Origin: Azadirachta indica
Taxonomy: Eukaryota; Streptophyta; Magnoliopsida; Sapindales; Meliaceae
Reading direction: 5' to 3'
Length of the DNA stretch: 64,000 nt
Assembly (NCBI GenBank): GCA_022749755.1
Contig: CM040453.1
Coordinates: 12,967,368-13,031,367, forward strand
The position numbers and the translations under genes were made by a program. The notes beneath the pieces are model-generated. The model had not been told where the DNA came from, did no database searches, and worked only from the letters and a program-made list of their open reading frames with translations. This document shows positions 52,718-63,234 of the stretch, piece by piece (the first letter of the stretch is position 1; each line of letters opens with the position of its first letter).

Positions 52718-53299
52718 CGCATACACACATCAACCGTGGTGATTACGAGTAAATTTTTTCCCAATTATGAGAGCAATTGTGGCGAGTATGGCTGGAACTT
52801 TAGGATTAGACTACAAACCTAAACAGACCCAATTGAGCAAGGTCCTACTAAATATTTGAATGTAAAATGTCAAAAATGTCAAATACCCAAAAAAAAATTG
52901 ATTAAAACGTTTAAAAAAAAATAGTTTATCAATACTGGTCAATTAGTATTCTTTGACTCCTCCAATATTTTAATTAATTCTGAAGTATCAATTACCTTTT
53001 CATTAAATATTAATATTTTTACCTTATATTTAAAGAGTAGAGGTTCAATTCCTCTCAAATATAAAGTGAAGATCATTTTTATCTAAAAAAAATTAATGCA
53101 TGGACAATTAAAACTTCAATCATTCTTCAAATTTACTAAAAATCTTTTGTTAAATAAATAAATGAAGTGAAGAAGTAATAATAAAACTTAGCTTTAAAGG
53201 AATAAAAGCAAACAGCTAATCGTCCACAGTAGTTAGCAGACCATTGCAATTTCCATGATCCTCTGAAAATCATCTTTCTCTTCTGCATGCACTGCTCTC
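51771..53299. other. AT-rich intergenic region upstream of the SKIP25-like gene
   Basis: A (TA)14 run at 52684-52712 is followed by a short GC-alternating run. No gene is recognised. The last ~150 bases should include the leader of the downstream gene. Confidence 0.45.
52684..52720. repeat. (TA)n(GC)n compound microsatellite
   Basis: TA dinucleotides followed directly by four GC dinucleotides. Confidence 0.9.
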
Positions 53300-54451
53300 A
53301 TGGAATCCAACCCAAAACATATCAAAGAAAGCAACAACGATCCCTCCTCCTCCTCCTCCTCTGATACACACAACAAACCGCTATTATTGCCCGGCCTCCC
53401 CAATGATCTTGCCGAACGGTGCCTCTCTTCTCTACCTCCTTCTCTTCTTTTTTCCGTTTGCCACTCATGGCGCCGCCTTCTCTACTCTCCTAATTTCCCT
53501 CCGTTTCTCTCCCTCTACGTACTCCTATCTCCTTTGCCTGCAAACCGCAATGACAAAGCTACTTTTAACTGCATCGAGTTCTTTTCTCTCGATCCCATTT
53601 CATCATCATGGATCCCTCTTCCTCGCCCTCCCCAAAACCCGCCTCTCCGTCTTGTCCACCGCCATCCATCTTTCCTGTCGAGAAAATTGCCGATTCAGTC
53701 TTTGACGGTATCGAACAATCTCGTCCTCATCGCAGCCAGCACTCCCCAGCTTGTCCCAGCACTTTCTTGTCCATTAGCATTCAACCCTCAGTCTAATAAC
53801 TGGTTTTTCGGCCCTCAATTCTCTATCCCACGCCGATGGTGCGCGGCCGGCTCAGTAGGCGGTGCGGTCTATATTGCAAGCGGAGTTGGACAACATTATC
53901 GAGAAGATATTGGCAGGTCAATGGAGGAGTGGGATTTGAAGAATGACAATTGGAAGTGGGAGAAAAAGGCTCAACTCAGAGATGGCAGGTTTAGCAGAGA
54001 AGCAACAGAAGCAGTCGGTTTTAAAGGCAAGCTCTGCATGGTAAATGTTAAAGGCAGTGGAGCAAAAGAAGGCCCAGTTTATGAAGTTGAATCAAACAAA
54101 TGGAAGGAAATGCCGGAAGGAATGCTCGCAGGGTGGAATGGACCGGCGGCGACAATGAATGAAGAACATATGTACGCAGTAGATGAAACGAGAGGTACTT
54201 TGAACAAGTACGATACTGAAAATGATCGGTGGGAAGAGGTGATTGAGTTGCCTGACCTGAAACTTGCAGAGCAAATTGCGGCGGCCAGAGGAAAAGTTTG
54301 CGCTGTATGTGCAAACGGGAAAAGGATTGTGCTCGCGGACGTGGTTTCAGAGCCAGTAAGGGTTTGGTTGGTTGATCCGCCGCGAGGATTTGAAGTAGTT
54401 GCGGTGCATGTATTGCCCAGGATGAGTAAGCAAGTAGCAAGTTTGAGATGA
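53300..54451 (+). CDS. SKIP25: F-box/kelch-repeat protein, SKIP25-like
   Basis: Intronless, 383 residues. An N-terminal Ser-rich stretch (DPSSSSSSDTHN) precedes an F-box at about residues 28-68 (LLLPGLPNDLAERCLSSLPP, VCHSWRRLLYSPNF), which should bind the SKP1-type adaptor of an SCF ubiquitin ligase. The rest holds kelch-like units that form a substrate-binding propeller (RRWCAAGSVGGAVYIASGVG, EAVGFKGKLCMVNVKG, GPAATMNEEHMYAVDE, KYDTENDRWEEVIELPD). Length and order match the SKIP25 group. Coding GC content is clearly higher than in the surrounding AT-rich DNA. Two long antisense frames (54048-54528) lie opposite it and are composition shadows. The first ATG follows CTCTC, an ordinary context. 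The target protein is unknown. Confidence 0.88.
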   Translation: MESNPKHIKESNNDPSSSSSSDTHNKPLLLPGLPNDLAERCLSSLPPSLLFSVCHSWRRLLYSPNFPPFLSLYVLLSPLPANRNDKATFNCIEFFSLDPISSSWIPLPRPPQNPPLRLVHRHPSFLSRKLPIQSLTVSNNLVLIAASTPQLVPALSCPLAFNPQSNNWFFGPQFSIPRRWCAAGSVGGAVYIASGVGQHYREDIGRSMEEWDLKNDNWKWEKKAQLRDGRFSREATEAVGFKGKLCMVNVKGSGAKEGPVYEVESNKWKEMPEGMLAGWNGPAATMNEEHMYAVDETRGTLNKYDTENDRWEEVIELPDLKLAEQIAAARGKVCAVCANGKRIVLADVVSEPVRVWLVDPPRGFEVVAVHVLPRMSKQVASLR

Positions 54452-55503
54452 TCACGACGATCCGTGGGCCCTTTATTTATTGTTATTCCTTTATGAATTT
54501 GTAACGTCATATAGTAATTAGTGATCATGTATTATTCTCATTGTTAATTTCCATTATTTGCATTTGTCCAGAAAAATTGAATGGAAAAGCATCCCATAAA
54601 AAAATTTATGGCAGAGACTAGGGATCATATTAATTTAAATTATATGCATAGATATTAATTAACCAGTAGTATAGATAATTTGTACATGCAGCAGTATTCT
54701 TAATTTTTGCATTAATGATAACTTCTGTTCATTAAAAAGAAAAAGTGACAGGGCCGGGTACGTGTTCCTATCTGTTCCATAAAGTCGGCTTCCTAGTCAG
54801 CTAAATATCAAATCCTCAATTAATTAATCAACCTAACCACAAACTGTCTGCTATTTCTTCAATCCGGGTAATAAAAATTGTCATAGAAGTTTAATATTTT
54901 TGATGACTTTCAGGTTATGAAATAGTGGTTAGCTACATCGTCCAAACAAATACAAACAAATTACAAACGATAAGTGGGTTTGGTATAATTTTTTAAATGA
55001 AATTTCTTTTTAATAAATTTTTTATTCTTAAAATTTGTTTAAAAAAATTTTTTTTATAAAAATTTAGTAATCATATAATTGTTACAGATGATTTTAAAAA
55101 ATTTTAATTAATTAATTAATTTAATAAATAAATATTTAATGTTATATTTTAAATAAATTAGATAAATTTTTTAAAATAAAATAAAAGTGTTTTACATAAT
55201 TTTATTTTTTTTTAAAATTAAAAAAAATGTTATTATAAAAAAATTATATATGCAAATTGATAGAAGATAAATTCATAGAAATTAAGCTGTAGCTAGAGCA
55301 CGGGTGAAAATTGACCCGGTCGATCAATAAAGAAAAATAAAACAAAAAAGCAAGAGAGAACAAATCGAAAAGGAGAACATGAGATCACAAGAAGGGAGGG
55401 AAGCAATAGATGCAAAGGAAAAAGAAAGTATCAAATAAAAGCTCGAACTTATCTTCCAGCAGATTCTTAGGACCGAAGAAAAAGTGAAAGTTGCGTTTGG
55501 ACA

Positions 55504-55534
<31 letters not shown>

Positions 55535-55696
55535 GATATTAATGTTCAAATTTGGTCTGATTTTGCGAAGGGAGAGTTGTTGATACTTTGGCTAACTTGG
55601 GGTTGTAGATTCGTGTCTTTCTTTCTTTTTGGGTCCAGCTACCTAATTACGTTAACGTTCTTTACTGTATGTAGCTCATATGGAACGATGGAAAGA

Positions 55697-55750
<54 letters not shown>

Positions 55751-56688
55751 CCGTTATTTTATATATGTCTTTATATTAATTTAAACATAACTAACAATTA
55801 AAATGAAATCTTATATATAATTAATATATTATAATTATTATATATGTTAAATTTAATTTTAATTATTAAATGTGTTTAAATTTAACGATTTATAAATAAT
55901 ATAAAAGTATATGTAAAATAATAGAAATGTTAATCCTTTCCCTTATATATACACAAGGAATTAATACATACCTCTTTGAAATTTAAAAAACTTACACTTA
56001 AGTGAGAGATTTGAAAAAGATCTACAGATATTTTTTTCTAGAGCATTAGTTTACTACTAATGGATAATTCATATTAAAGTTATAAATAAATGAAGTTAGT
56101 TTGAAGAGAAATTTGAAGATGTGGCAGTAAATGACATCTTTATTTAAGAAAACATAAACAATTAGGGATTTGGCAAAAATTTCCATCTTCGTAAATGGGT
56201 GTAGTCACGACAGAAGTGACTGTCCTTAGCAACTCTAATGGGGTTATTTTTAAAAATTTAGAACTTGGGCCCTGACTATCATTATCCGGCCTTGCTTCTG
56301 TCAGATAGCCGGCTTGAACAAATGGATCCGAAGACTAGAGTCAAACAAAAAATCAATAATAATACTAACGCCTGCAAAGATTATATCAAAATATCAGCAC
56401 ATCGTCATCAAAATCTTCACGTCTTTACATAGAACTATTTGATTATAATTTTAAATAAACCCTTTACCGCATTTTATTTTAAAAAGTACAAAGATGTAAA
56501 CGTCACTGCTTGCATAAATTTTTTAGTTATTGGAAACTTGAGACTAGAAAACGATAGAAAACAAACAATTAATTTATTAGTGAACGTGAATCCTGAAGAC
56601 ACTAGAATTTTTAAAATAAAATTATATATAATTGGGATTTTGTAAGGCTGAGTACTGAGAGCTGCAAGAAATAAGGTGATTTATCCTG
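54452..56688. other. Intergenic between SKIP25-like gene and GST cluster
   Basis: It holds a (TA)n run at 55507-55534, a (CT)n(AT)n compound run at 55696-55747 and AT-rich low-complexity sequence around 54970-55240. No gene is seen. The last few hundred bases are the GST copy 1 promoter. Confidence 0.45.
55696..55747. repeat. (CT)n(AT)n compound microsatellite
   Basis: About twelve CT units run directly into about thirteen AT units. Confidence 0.9.
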
Positions 56689-57458
56689 ATGGCAGAACAA
56701 GTGAAGCTATTGAAGACATGGTCAAGTCCTTTTGGTTTGAGAGTTGTTTGGGCATTGAAGCTGAAGGGTCTTGAATATGATTCAATTGATGAAGATCTCT
56801 CAAACAAAAGCCCTTTGCTTCTCCAATCTAATCCTGTCCATAAAAAGGTTCCTGTGCTTCTACACAACGGAAAATCAATCTCAGAATCAATGGTAATTCT
56901 GGAATATGTAGATGAGACTTGGAAGCAAAAGTACCCTTTGCTCCCTGAAGATCCTTATGAAAGAGCTAGGGCTCGGTTTTGGGCCAAATTCGGGGACGAT
57001 AAGGTAATTAATTTAGCATAATTTTGTCAGAAATCTCCTTGAGGGATCGATCAGTAGCTACCTTTCATATTAATTCTTTCCAATATTAATTGCAGGTGTT
57101 GAGCTCAATATGGAATGGTTTCATTAAACAAGGGAAAGAACAAAAGGAAGCGATTGGTGAAGCAAGCGAGAATCTGAAATTCTTGGAAGAGGAGCTAAAG
57201 GGAAAGAAATTTTTTGGCGGAGAGAAGATTGGATTGTTGGATCTCGCACTGGGTTGGCTTGCTAATTTGCTACCTGTGTTCGAAGAGATAACTGGTGTAA
57301 AAATTATAGACAAGCTGAAATTTCCATTGCTATCTGCTTGGATGCAAGAGTTTGCAGAAGCTCCCATAATCAAAGAAACCTGGCCGCCTCACGACAAGCT
57401 ACTCACCAAATTCCGGGCCACGAGAGAGCCGCACCTTGCAGCTGCTCACCCTAAATGA
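56689..57458 (+). CDS. Tau-class glutathione S-transferase (copy 1)
   Basis: Two exons (56689-57003, 57096-57458) encode 225 residues, typical of GSTU proteins, with the single intron at the usual tau-class place after FGDDK. The thioredoxin-like N-domain carries the SPF motif with catalytic Ser13 ([15 protein letters not shown]), the KKVPVL segment and the glutathione-binding pair ES in [11 protein letters not shown]. The C-domain is helical ([40 protein letters not shown]). These enzymes conjugate glutathione to electrophiles and herbicides, or bind flavonoid and hormone ligands, in the cytosol. It lies first in a tandem of three same-strand copies, spaced 2.4-2.7 kb. All key residues are present, so it is probably active. 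Confidence 0.93.
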
Positions 57459-59119
57459 GTTGATGAATTAGCAGCTTCTCAGGTTTCTCTAAATAATGAA
57501 GAAGGTCTTTGATTAAGTTCTGTACTTTGTTATCATCAATGTTCTGTTTCTCATTTTCCGGACCATGGAATAAAATTTGCATTTTTCATTCAAAAGCGAC
57601 GGTAGGATTTTAAGAGAATCAATTAAATATTTAATTTTCGAAAGTTAGAATAACTGATAATACAAATGAGTAAAATTGAAAAACTGATGAATGAAAATTA
57701 CTTCAAAATTTAGAAGGAATGAGATAGTAAACCAAATTATAGGGGCCAAGGGCAAATTTCCCTTGTAGATAAATAAAATGCCGACTAATATTTCTCAAGC
57801 AATAACTGAGGATTCTTGTTTTCATCGACAATTTTAAAATATAACGAGCTTTTTAACTCCTTCTTTATTACGATTAAGATAAATTTTAAACATGTAAAAT
57901 AATTAATATCCTGAATTTTGTGTTTTTATATTATCTACTAGACAATATAAGCTATGTTACTCATGTATTGATTATTGTTCCTATTTTTTTATTACTTTTT
58001 TTTTCTTATATTTCAAAATCAACTTGAAAATTAGAAAATTATTAAAGAATGGCAAATTATTTACTCCGAAATCATGACTTTTTGATGTAGTATGATTTAT
58101 ATGGTATTGAAGAATGACTTCATTTTCGATTATATTAAATCGCATGTATCAAAATTAGGTGATGAGGTGTGATTGCAAAATTTTTTGACGAGATGAATAA
58201 AATTCATTGTCTCTTCAGTCTTTATAAATTTTTGTCCCATTTATTGTTTTGAGGTTTAAAATCGTATTTGAAGTTCTTACAGGATATTCTAACATAATTT
58301 CTCGAATTTTTATGTTTTTACAGGGAACTCTGATTTTACATGTTGTTATTGTAATTTTTAATTTTTTATTAGTTAACAAAATTCTTAATTTGAATGAGTC
58401 TAAAAAATTATATATGTAATTAATGATATATCTATATGTCTTTTAGAAAGCTTTACTAAAAACAAGATCATAAAAGATAAAGTCTTTGTTTTTATTATTT
58501 ATTCTTATGGTCAATAAAACTTTTCTTGTCACTTTCGCTACATTATTTCTCCTCGTCCATTTTTCTCTCACTTTACTTCTCATTTTCCAGTTGCAAACAA
58601 TTGTTAAGAAATTTCCGTCCCACATGTTTCTTAGTATTCAACCAGCCAAGCAAAGCGTCAATTTTCCCCTACCCTGGAATGAGAATAAACGTCTTAAACA
58701 GTAGCCGACATATTTATCTAAAAGTTTAGGAAAAATATTAATTAATTATAAAAATATTTTCTAAATACAATGGATTTTATGAGATCATTAACTAATAATA
58801 TATTAGACTACATGTTTTGATTCTCTTTTATTTATACTAATAGCAATCGTAGTTAATTAATTTTAAAATTGTAATAATATTATAAATTAAAAATATAGTC
58901 GTAGAGGATATGATTTTTTTGTTTTATTTATTTTCAAGAGAGTTGGCTTTATAAAATCAATAATTTTTATGTCATTGCTTGCATCATCAATTTTTCGAGA
59001 TTTCTGGGTTATGTTGATTGCACTGAATTTTTCAAAAGGAGTTTAAAATTCGATGTAAAAGTAAATATACACAGCACGTCCTGGTAGAGAGTGCTGAACA
59101 GATAATTAAGCTGAAACCC
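57459..59119. other. GST copy 1 3' flank and spacer (part of the duplicated unit)
   Basis: 57459 to about 58550 is closely repeated downstream of copy 2 (59890-60864 and 61688-61745), showing that the duplication unit included more than the gene. A stretch near 58483-58503 preserves the uninterrupted form of the site where the 60865-61687 element inserted. No further gene. Confidence 0.7.
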
Positions 59120-59889
59120 ATGGAGGAAGAAGTGAAGCTTTTGAAGACATGGTCAAGTCGCTTTGGTTTGAGGGTTGTTTGGGCATTGAAGCTGAAGGGT
59201 GTTGAATATGATTCAATTGATGAAGATCTCTCAAACAAAAGCCCTTTGCTTCTCCAATCTAATCCTGTCCATAAAAAGGTTCCAGTGCTTCTACACAAAG
59301 GAAAATCAATCTCAGAATCAATGGTAATTCTGGAATATGTAGATGAGACTTGGAAGCAAAAGTACCCTTTGCTCCCTGAAGATCCTTATGAAAGAGCTAG
59401 GGCTCGGTTTTGGGCCAAATTCGGGGACGATAAGGTAATTAACTTAGCATAATTTTGTCAGAAATCTCCTTGAGGGATCGATCAGTGGCTACCCTTAGTA
59501 TTAATTCTTTCCAATATTAATTGCAGGTGTTGAGCTCAATATGGAAAGGTTTCGGTAAACAAGGGAAAGAACAGGAGGAAGCGATTGGTGAAGCAAGCGA
59601 GAATCTGAAATTCTTGGAAGAGGAGCTAAAGGGAAAGAAATTCTTTGGCGGAGAGAAGATTGGATTGTTGGATCTCGCACTGGGTTGGCTTGCTAATTTG
59701 CTACCTGTGATCGAAGAGATAACTGGTGTAAAAATTATAGACAAGCTGAAATTTCCATTGCTATCCGCTTGGACGCAAGAGTTTGCAGAAGCTCCCATAA
59801 TCAAAGAAACCTGGCCGCCTCACGACAAGCTACTCACCAAATACCGGGCCATGAGAGAGTCGTACCTTGCAGCTGCTCTGCCTGAATGA
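59120..59889 (+). CDS. Tau-class glutathione S-transferase (copy 2, altered SPF motif)
   Basis: Exons 59120-59434 and 59527-59889 give 225 residues, about 95% like copy 1 by eye, with the same intron. The catalytic motif reads SRF instead of SPF ([10 protein letters not shown]): Ser13 is kept but the following Pro14 is Arg, through a CCT-to-CGC type change. In tau GSTs this proline helps shape the loop that places the serine. The rest of the glutathione site ([15 protein letters not shown]) is unchanged. Other differences are few: MEEE at the start, G-to-V in [10 protein letters not shown]-for-F in LLPVIEE, and the C-terminus AAALPE. Catalysis may be altered, perhaps leaving a ligand-binding role. 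That is inference, and a sequencing error cannot be ruled out from one read of the genome. Confidence 0.92.
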
Positions 59890-60864
59890 ATTGATGAATT
59901 AGCAGCTTCTCCGGTTTCTCTAAGTAATGAAGAAGGTCTTTGATTAAGTTCTGTATTTGTGTTATCATCAATGTTCTGTTTCTCATTTTCCGGACCGTGG
60001 AATAAAATTTGCAGTTTTCTTTCAACAGTTACGGAAGGATTTTAAGAGAATCAATTAAATATTTAATAAGAAAGTACGGTGAATTTCGAAGGAATGAGAT
60101 AGTAGACCAAATTATAGGGGCCAAGTGCAATTTTCCCCTGTAGATAAATAAGATGCTGACCAATATTTCTCAAGCGATAACCGAGGTTTCTTGTTTTCAT
60201 CGACAATTTTAAAATATAATAAGCTTTTCAACTCCATCTTTAATTCGATTAAGGTAAATTCTAAACATTTAAAATATTTAATAACTGAAGTTTGCGTTTT
60301 TACATTATTTACTAGACAAATATAAGATATATCACTCATGTATTGATTATTGTTCCTTTTTTTTATTTCACCACTTTTTTTTTTTATATTTCAAAATCAA
60401 CTTGAAAATTAGAAAATTATTAAAGTAGGGCAAACTATTTACTCCGAAATCATAACTTTTTGATGTAGTATGATCTTATATGGTATCGAAGAATGACTTC
60501 ACTTTCGATTATACTAAATCGCATGTATATTAGGTGTTGTTACAAATTTTTTATGAGATGAATAAAATTCTTTGTTTTTTCGGTTTTTATAAATTTTCGT
60601 CAAATTCATTGTTTTGAAATTTAAATTTATATTTGAAGTTCTTACAAGATATCTTAATATAACTTCTAGAATTTTTATGCTTTTACAGGGAACTCAGATT
60701 TTACATGTCATTATTGTAATTTTTAATATTTGATTAGTTAATAAAATTCTTAATTTGAATGAGTTAAAAAAATTATTTATGTAATTAAGGATACATCTAT
60801 ATATCTTTTAGAAAGTTTTATTGTAAAAAGATCATAAAAGATGAAGTCTTTGTTTTTATCATGG
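59890..60864. other. Duplicated 3' flank of GST copy 2
   Basis: Close counterpart of 57459-58490 with small indels. It begins with a 3' UTR-like region (GAATAAAATTTGCAG at 59999) and contains no gene. Confidence 0.7.
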
Positions 60865-61687
60865 GATAATGACATATACCTCTTGACGTTTACTCTAATA
60901 AGTAGTACCCCTAACGTTTGATAAAAGACAAATGGTCTCTTGACATTTGAATAAATAGACAGATACTCTTTTAACTTTTATTTCTATTAGTTGAATATTT
61001 AATTTATTATTATTTATATCTTTAATTTTTTATAAAAAATAATATAATATATATTTCATTTAATCATAACACTTTAATCTCTATTTTAATATTTTTCACA
61101 ATATATTTTTTAACTATAACAATTTAATCCCTATTTAATATTTTTTTGTAGTATACTCAAGATTAAATAAATTTTTTAATTTGTTATTTTAATAAAATTT
61201 TAAAAAATATAAATTATTAAAAAAATTCAAATAATAATTTAAGTCACACTCATATGTTAAAATATTTTTAACTCTCTTTTTTCACTTTTATAAAATAAAA
61301 ATAATCAAAATTTTTTTTTATTTTTTAACTAAAATTAAATTATATTAGTTAATAAGAATATAAAATATATCTAATTATTAATTCTATTGACAAATGATAC
61401 TAATTTTTTTTCTACTTTTTTATTTATATTTTTATGATGTTTCTCAAGAAAATATAATAAATTTAATATAATCTTTTAAATAAAAATATTAATATAAGAA
61501 TAAAATATTATAATATGTTTTAAAATTTTTTTAAGGATTAAATATCAAATTTATTGTAGAAAAAAAGGTTATAAAAATGATACTATATTTGTTTATTTAT
61601 TTAAACATTAATGAGACATCTGTCTTTTGTCAAACGTCAAGAAATATTTACTTATTAGAACAAATGTTAAGGGTATATGTCATTATC
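60865..61687. mobile_element. 823-bp Mutator-like non-autonomous element in the GST cluster
   Basis: Inverted ends: the left end GATAATGACATATACCTCTT matches the right end complemented, GATAATGACATATACCCTTA, and similarity continues ~110 bases (TCTAATAAGTA, GTTTGA(T/C)AAAAGACA). The flanks TTTTTATCAT on the left and TTTTTAATTAT on the right resemble a duplicated 9-10 bp target. The paralogous flank of copy 1 near 58488 reads TTTTTATTATTTATTC without insertion. The interior is AT-rich and non-coding, with blocks shared with the element at 50.6-51.8 kb. The insertion is therefore younger than the GST copy 1/copy 2 duplication. Confidence 0.8.
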
Positions 61688-61821
61688 TTTTTAATTATTT
61701 ACTCTTATGGTTAATAGAACTTTTCTTGTCACTTTCGCTACATTAATTATTCAATGTAAAAATACATATAAATAGCAAGGCTTGGTAGGGAGAGCTAAAC
61801 AGATAATTAAGCTGAACCTCA

Positions 61822-62587
61822 ATGGCGGAAGAAGTGAAGCTTTTGAAGACATGGTCAAGTCCCTTTGGTTTGAGGGTTGTCTGGGCATTGAAGCTGAAGG
61901 GTGTTGAATATGATTCAATTGATAAAGATCTCCCCAACAAAAGCCCTCTGCTTCTCCAATCTAATCCTGTTCACAAAATGGTTCCAGTGCTTATACACAA
62001 TGAAAAGTAGTCTCAGAATCACTCGTAAATCTAGAATATGTTGATGAGAGCTGGAAGCAAAACAGTTTGCTCCCTGAAGACCCTTATGAAAGAGCCAGGG
62101 CTCGCTTTTGGCAAAATTCAATGACGATAAGGTAACCTAATTTTGTCAGAAATTAAACCTGTCCATTTCCATGTTACTGAGCTGATTAATTAAGCATCTC
62201 TCATTCTTTTCAATATTGCAGGTTTTGCCTTCAATGAAGTTTCTTTTCGGTATGCAGGGGAAAGAACAAGAGGAAGCAATTGCTGAAGTTAGTGAGAATC
62301 TGAAGTTCTTAGAAGAGGAGCTAAAGGGAAAGAAATTCTTTGGGGGAGAGAAAATTGGACTGTTGGATCTCGCACTGGGTTGTCTTCCTAATTTGGTACC
62401 TGTATTGGAAGAGGTAATTGGTGTGAAAATTATAGTTACAAAGTAGAAATTTCCATTGCTGTCTGCTTGGATGCAGGAGTTTACAGAAGTTTCCATAATC
62501 AAAGAAAGCTTGCCGCCTCTTGACAAGCTGCTAGCCGAATTCTGTGTAATGCTAGAGCCATATCTTGCAGCTGCACAGCCTGAATGA
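61822..62587 (+). pseudogene. Tau-class GST (copy 3), disrupted
   Basis: Same two-exon plan as copies 1 and 2 (exon 1 about 61822-62131, exon 2 about 62222-62587). The first 60 or so residues are open and keep the SPF motif. A one-base deletion near 61999-62002 then shifts the frame into TAG at 62008-62010. Further damage in exon 1 includes a small deletion where KYPL should be and a one-base loss near 62112. In exon 2 an insertion/rearrangement near 62434 leads to TAG at 62444-62446. The remaining sequence to the terminal TGA at 62585-62587 is still recognisable. Several independent breaks make it a pseudogene, not an error. The 62-residue N-terminal frame lacks the glutathione ES motif. Confidence 0.9.
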
Positions 62588-63234
62588 ATCGAATTTGCAG
62601 CTTGTCAGGATTCTGAAAATTAGCGGTGGAGCTTGGTTTCTACCTTATTATCATAAATGTTTCTTTGAAGCATGGAATAAAATTTGCAGTTTTGGATCCA
62701 CAATCTGAACAAATTGCATTTTATGTGGGCTCTTGTATTTTAGGCCCTGAATTGTTGGACAGCATTTTGGACTCCCTTTAAGGCTTTTATTGGGCCTCAC
62801 TCATAATTCACCCAAACAACTATTATGACTAATTAATTTTAAGTTATATTTTCATATACTGCCCCTAAAGTTTATAGAAATCAATGTTTATAGAAATTTA
62901 TAGGAACGTTGCCAACTACAATAACTCCATTTATTTGACTGAGTTGACCATTATAAAAAGGGTAATATTGTAAAATTATACTAATTTTAGTCTTCCAATT
63001 TTATTTTTAGCTTCTTATTTTCTCACATATCACCATATTTTGTAAATTTATGTTAAATTTAACTTCTCACTTCTTGAATTTAATGTTGATTAGATGGAGA
63101 TTATCTAATTGGATATCACTCTTTATATTGTTAGTGGGAATATATGTTTTACATGAGAGTTCAATTTCTCTGATTTTGATGTAAATTATATTTTGAAGTA
63201 TCAATTGATCTGTTAACCAATGATGATATGGATT
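62588..63234. other. Intergenic between GST pseudogene and viral fragment
   Basis: 3' flank of the pseudogene (GGAATAAAATTTGCAG near 62669), then AT-rich sequence with no recognised feature. Confidence 0.4.

Noticed and set aside
53030..53075. T-arm-like sequence AGAGGTTCAATTCCTCT suggesting a tRNA
   Set aside because: The hairpin resembles a T-stem/loop, but no matching acceptor stem, anticodon arm or D arm can be drawn upstream.
54048..54528. Two long antisense frames (135 and 149 codons) opposite the SKIP25-like gene
   Set aside because: They overlap a clear GC-richer coding exon, have no family signature and carry typical composition-shadow low complexity.
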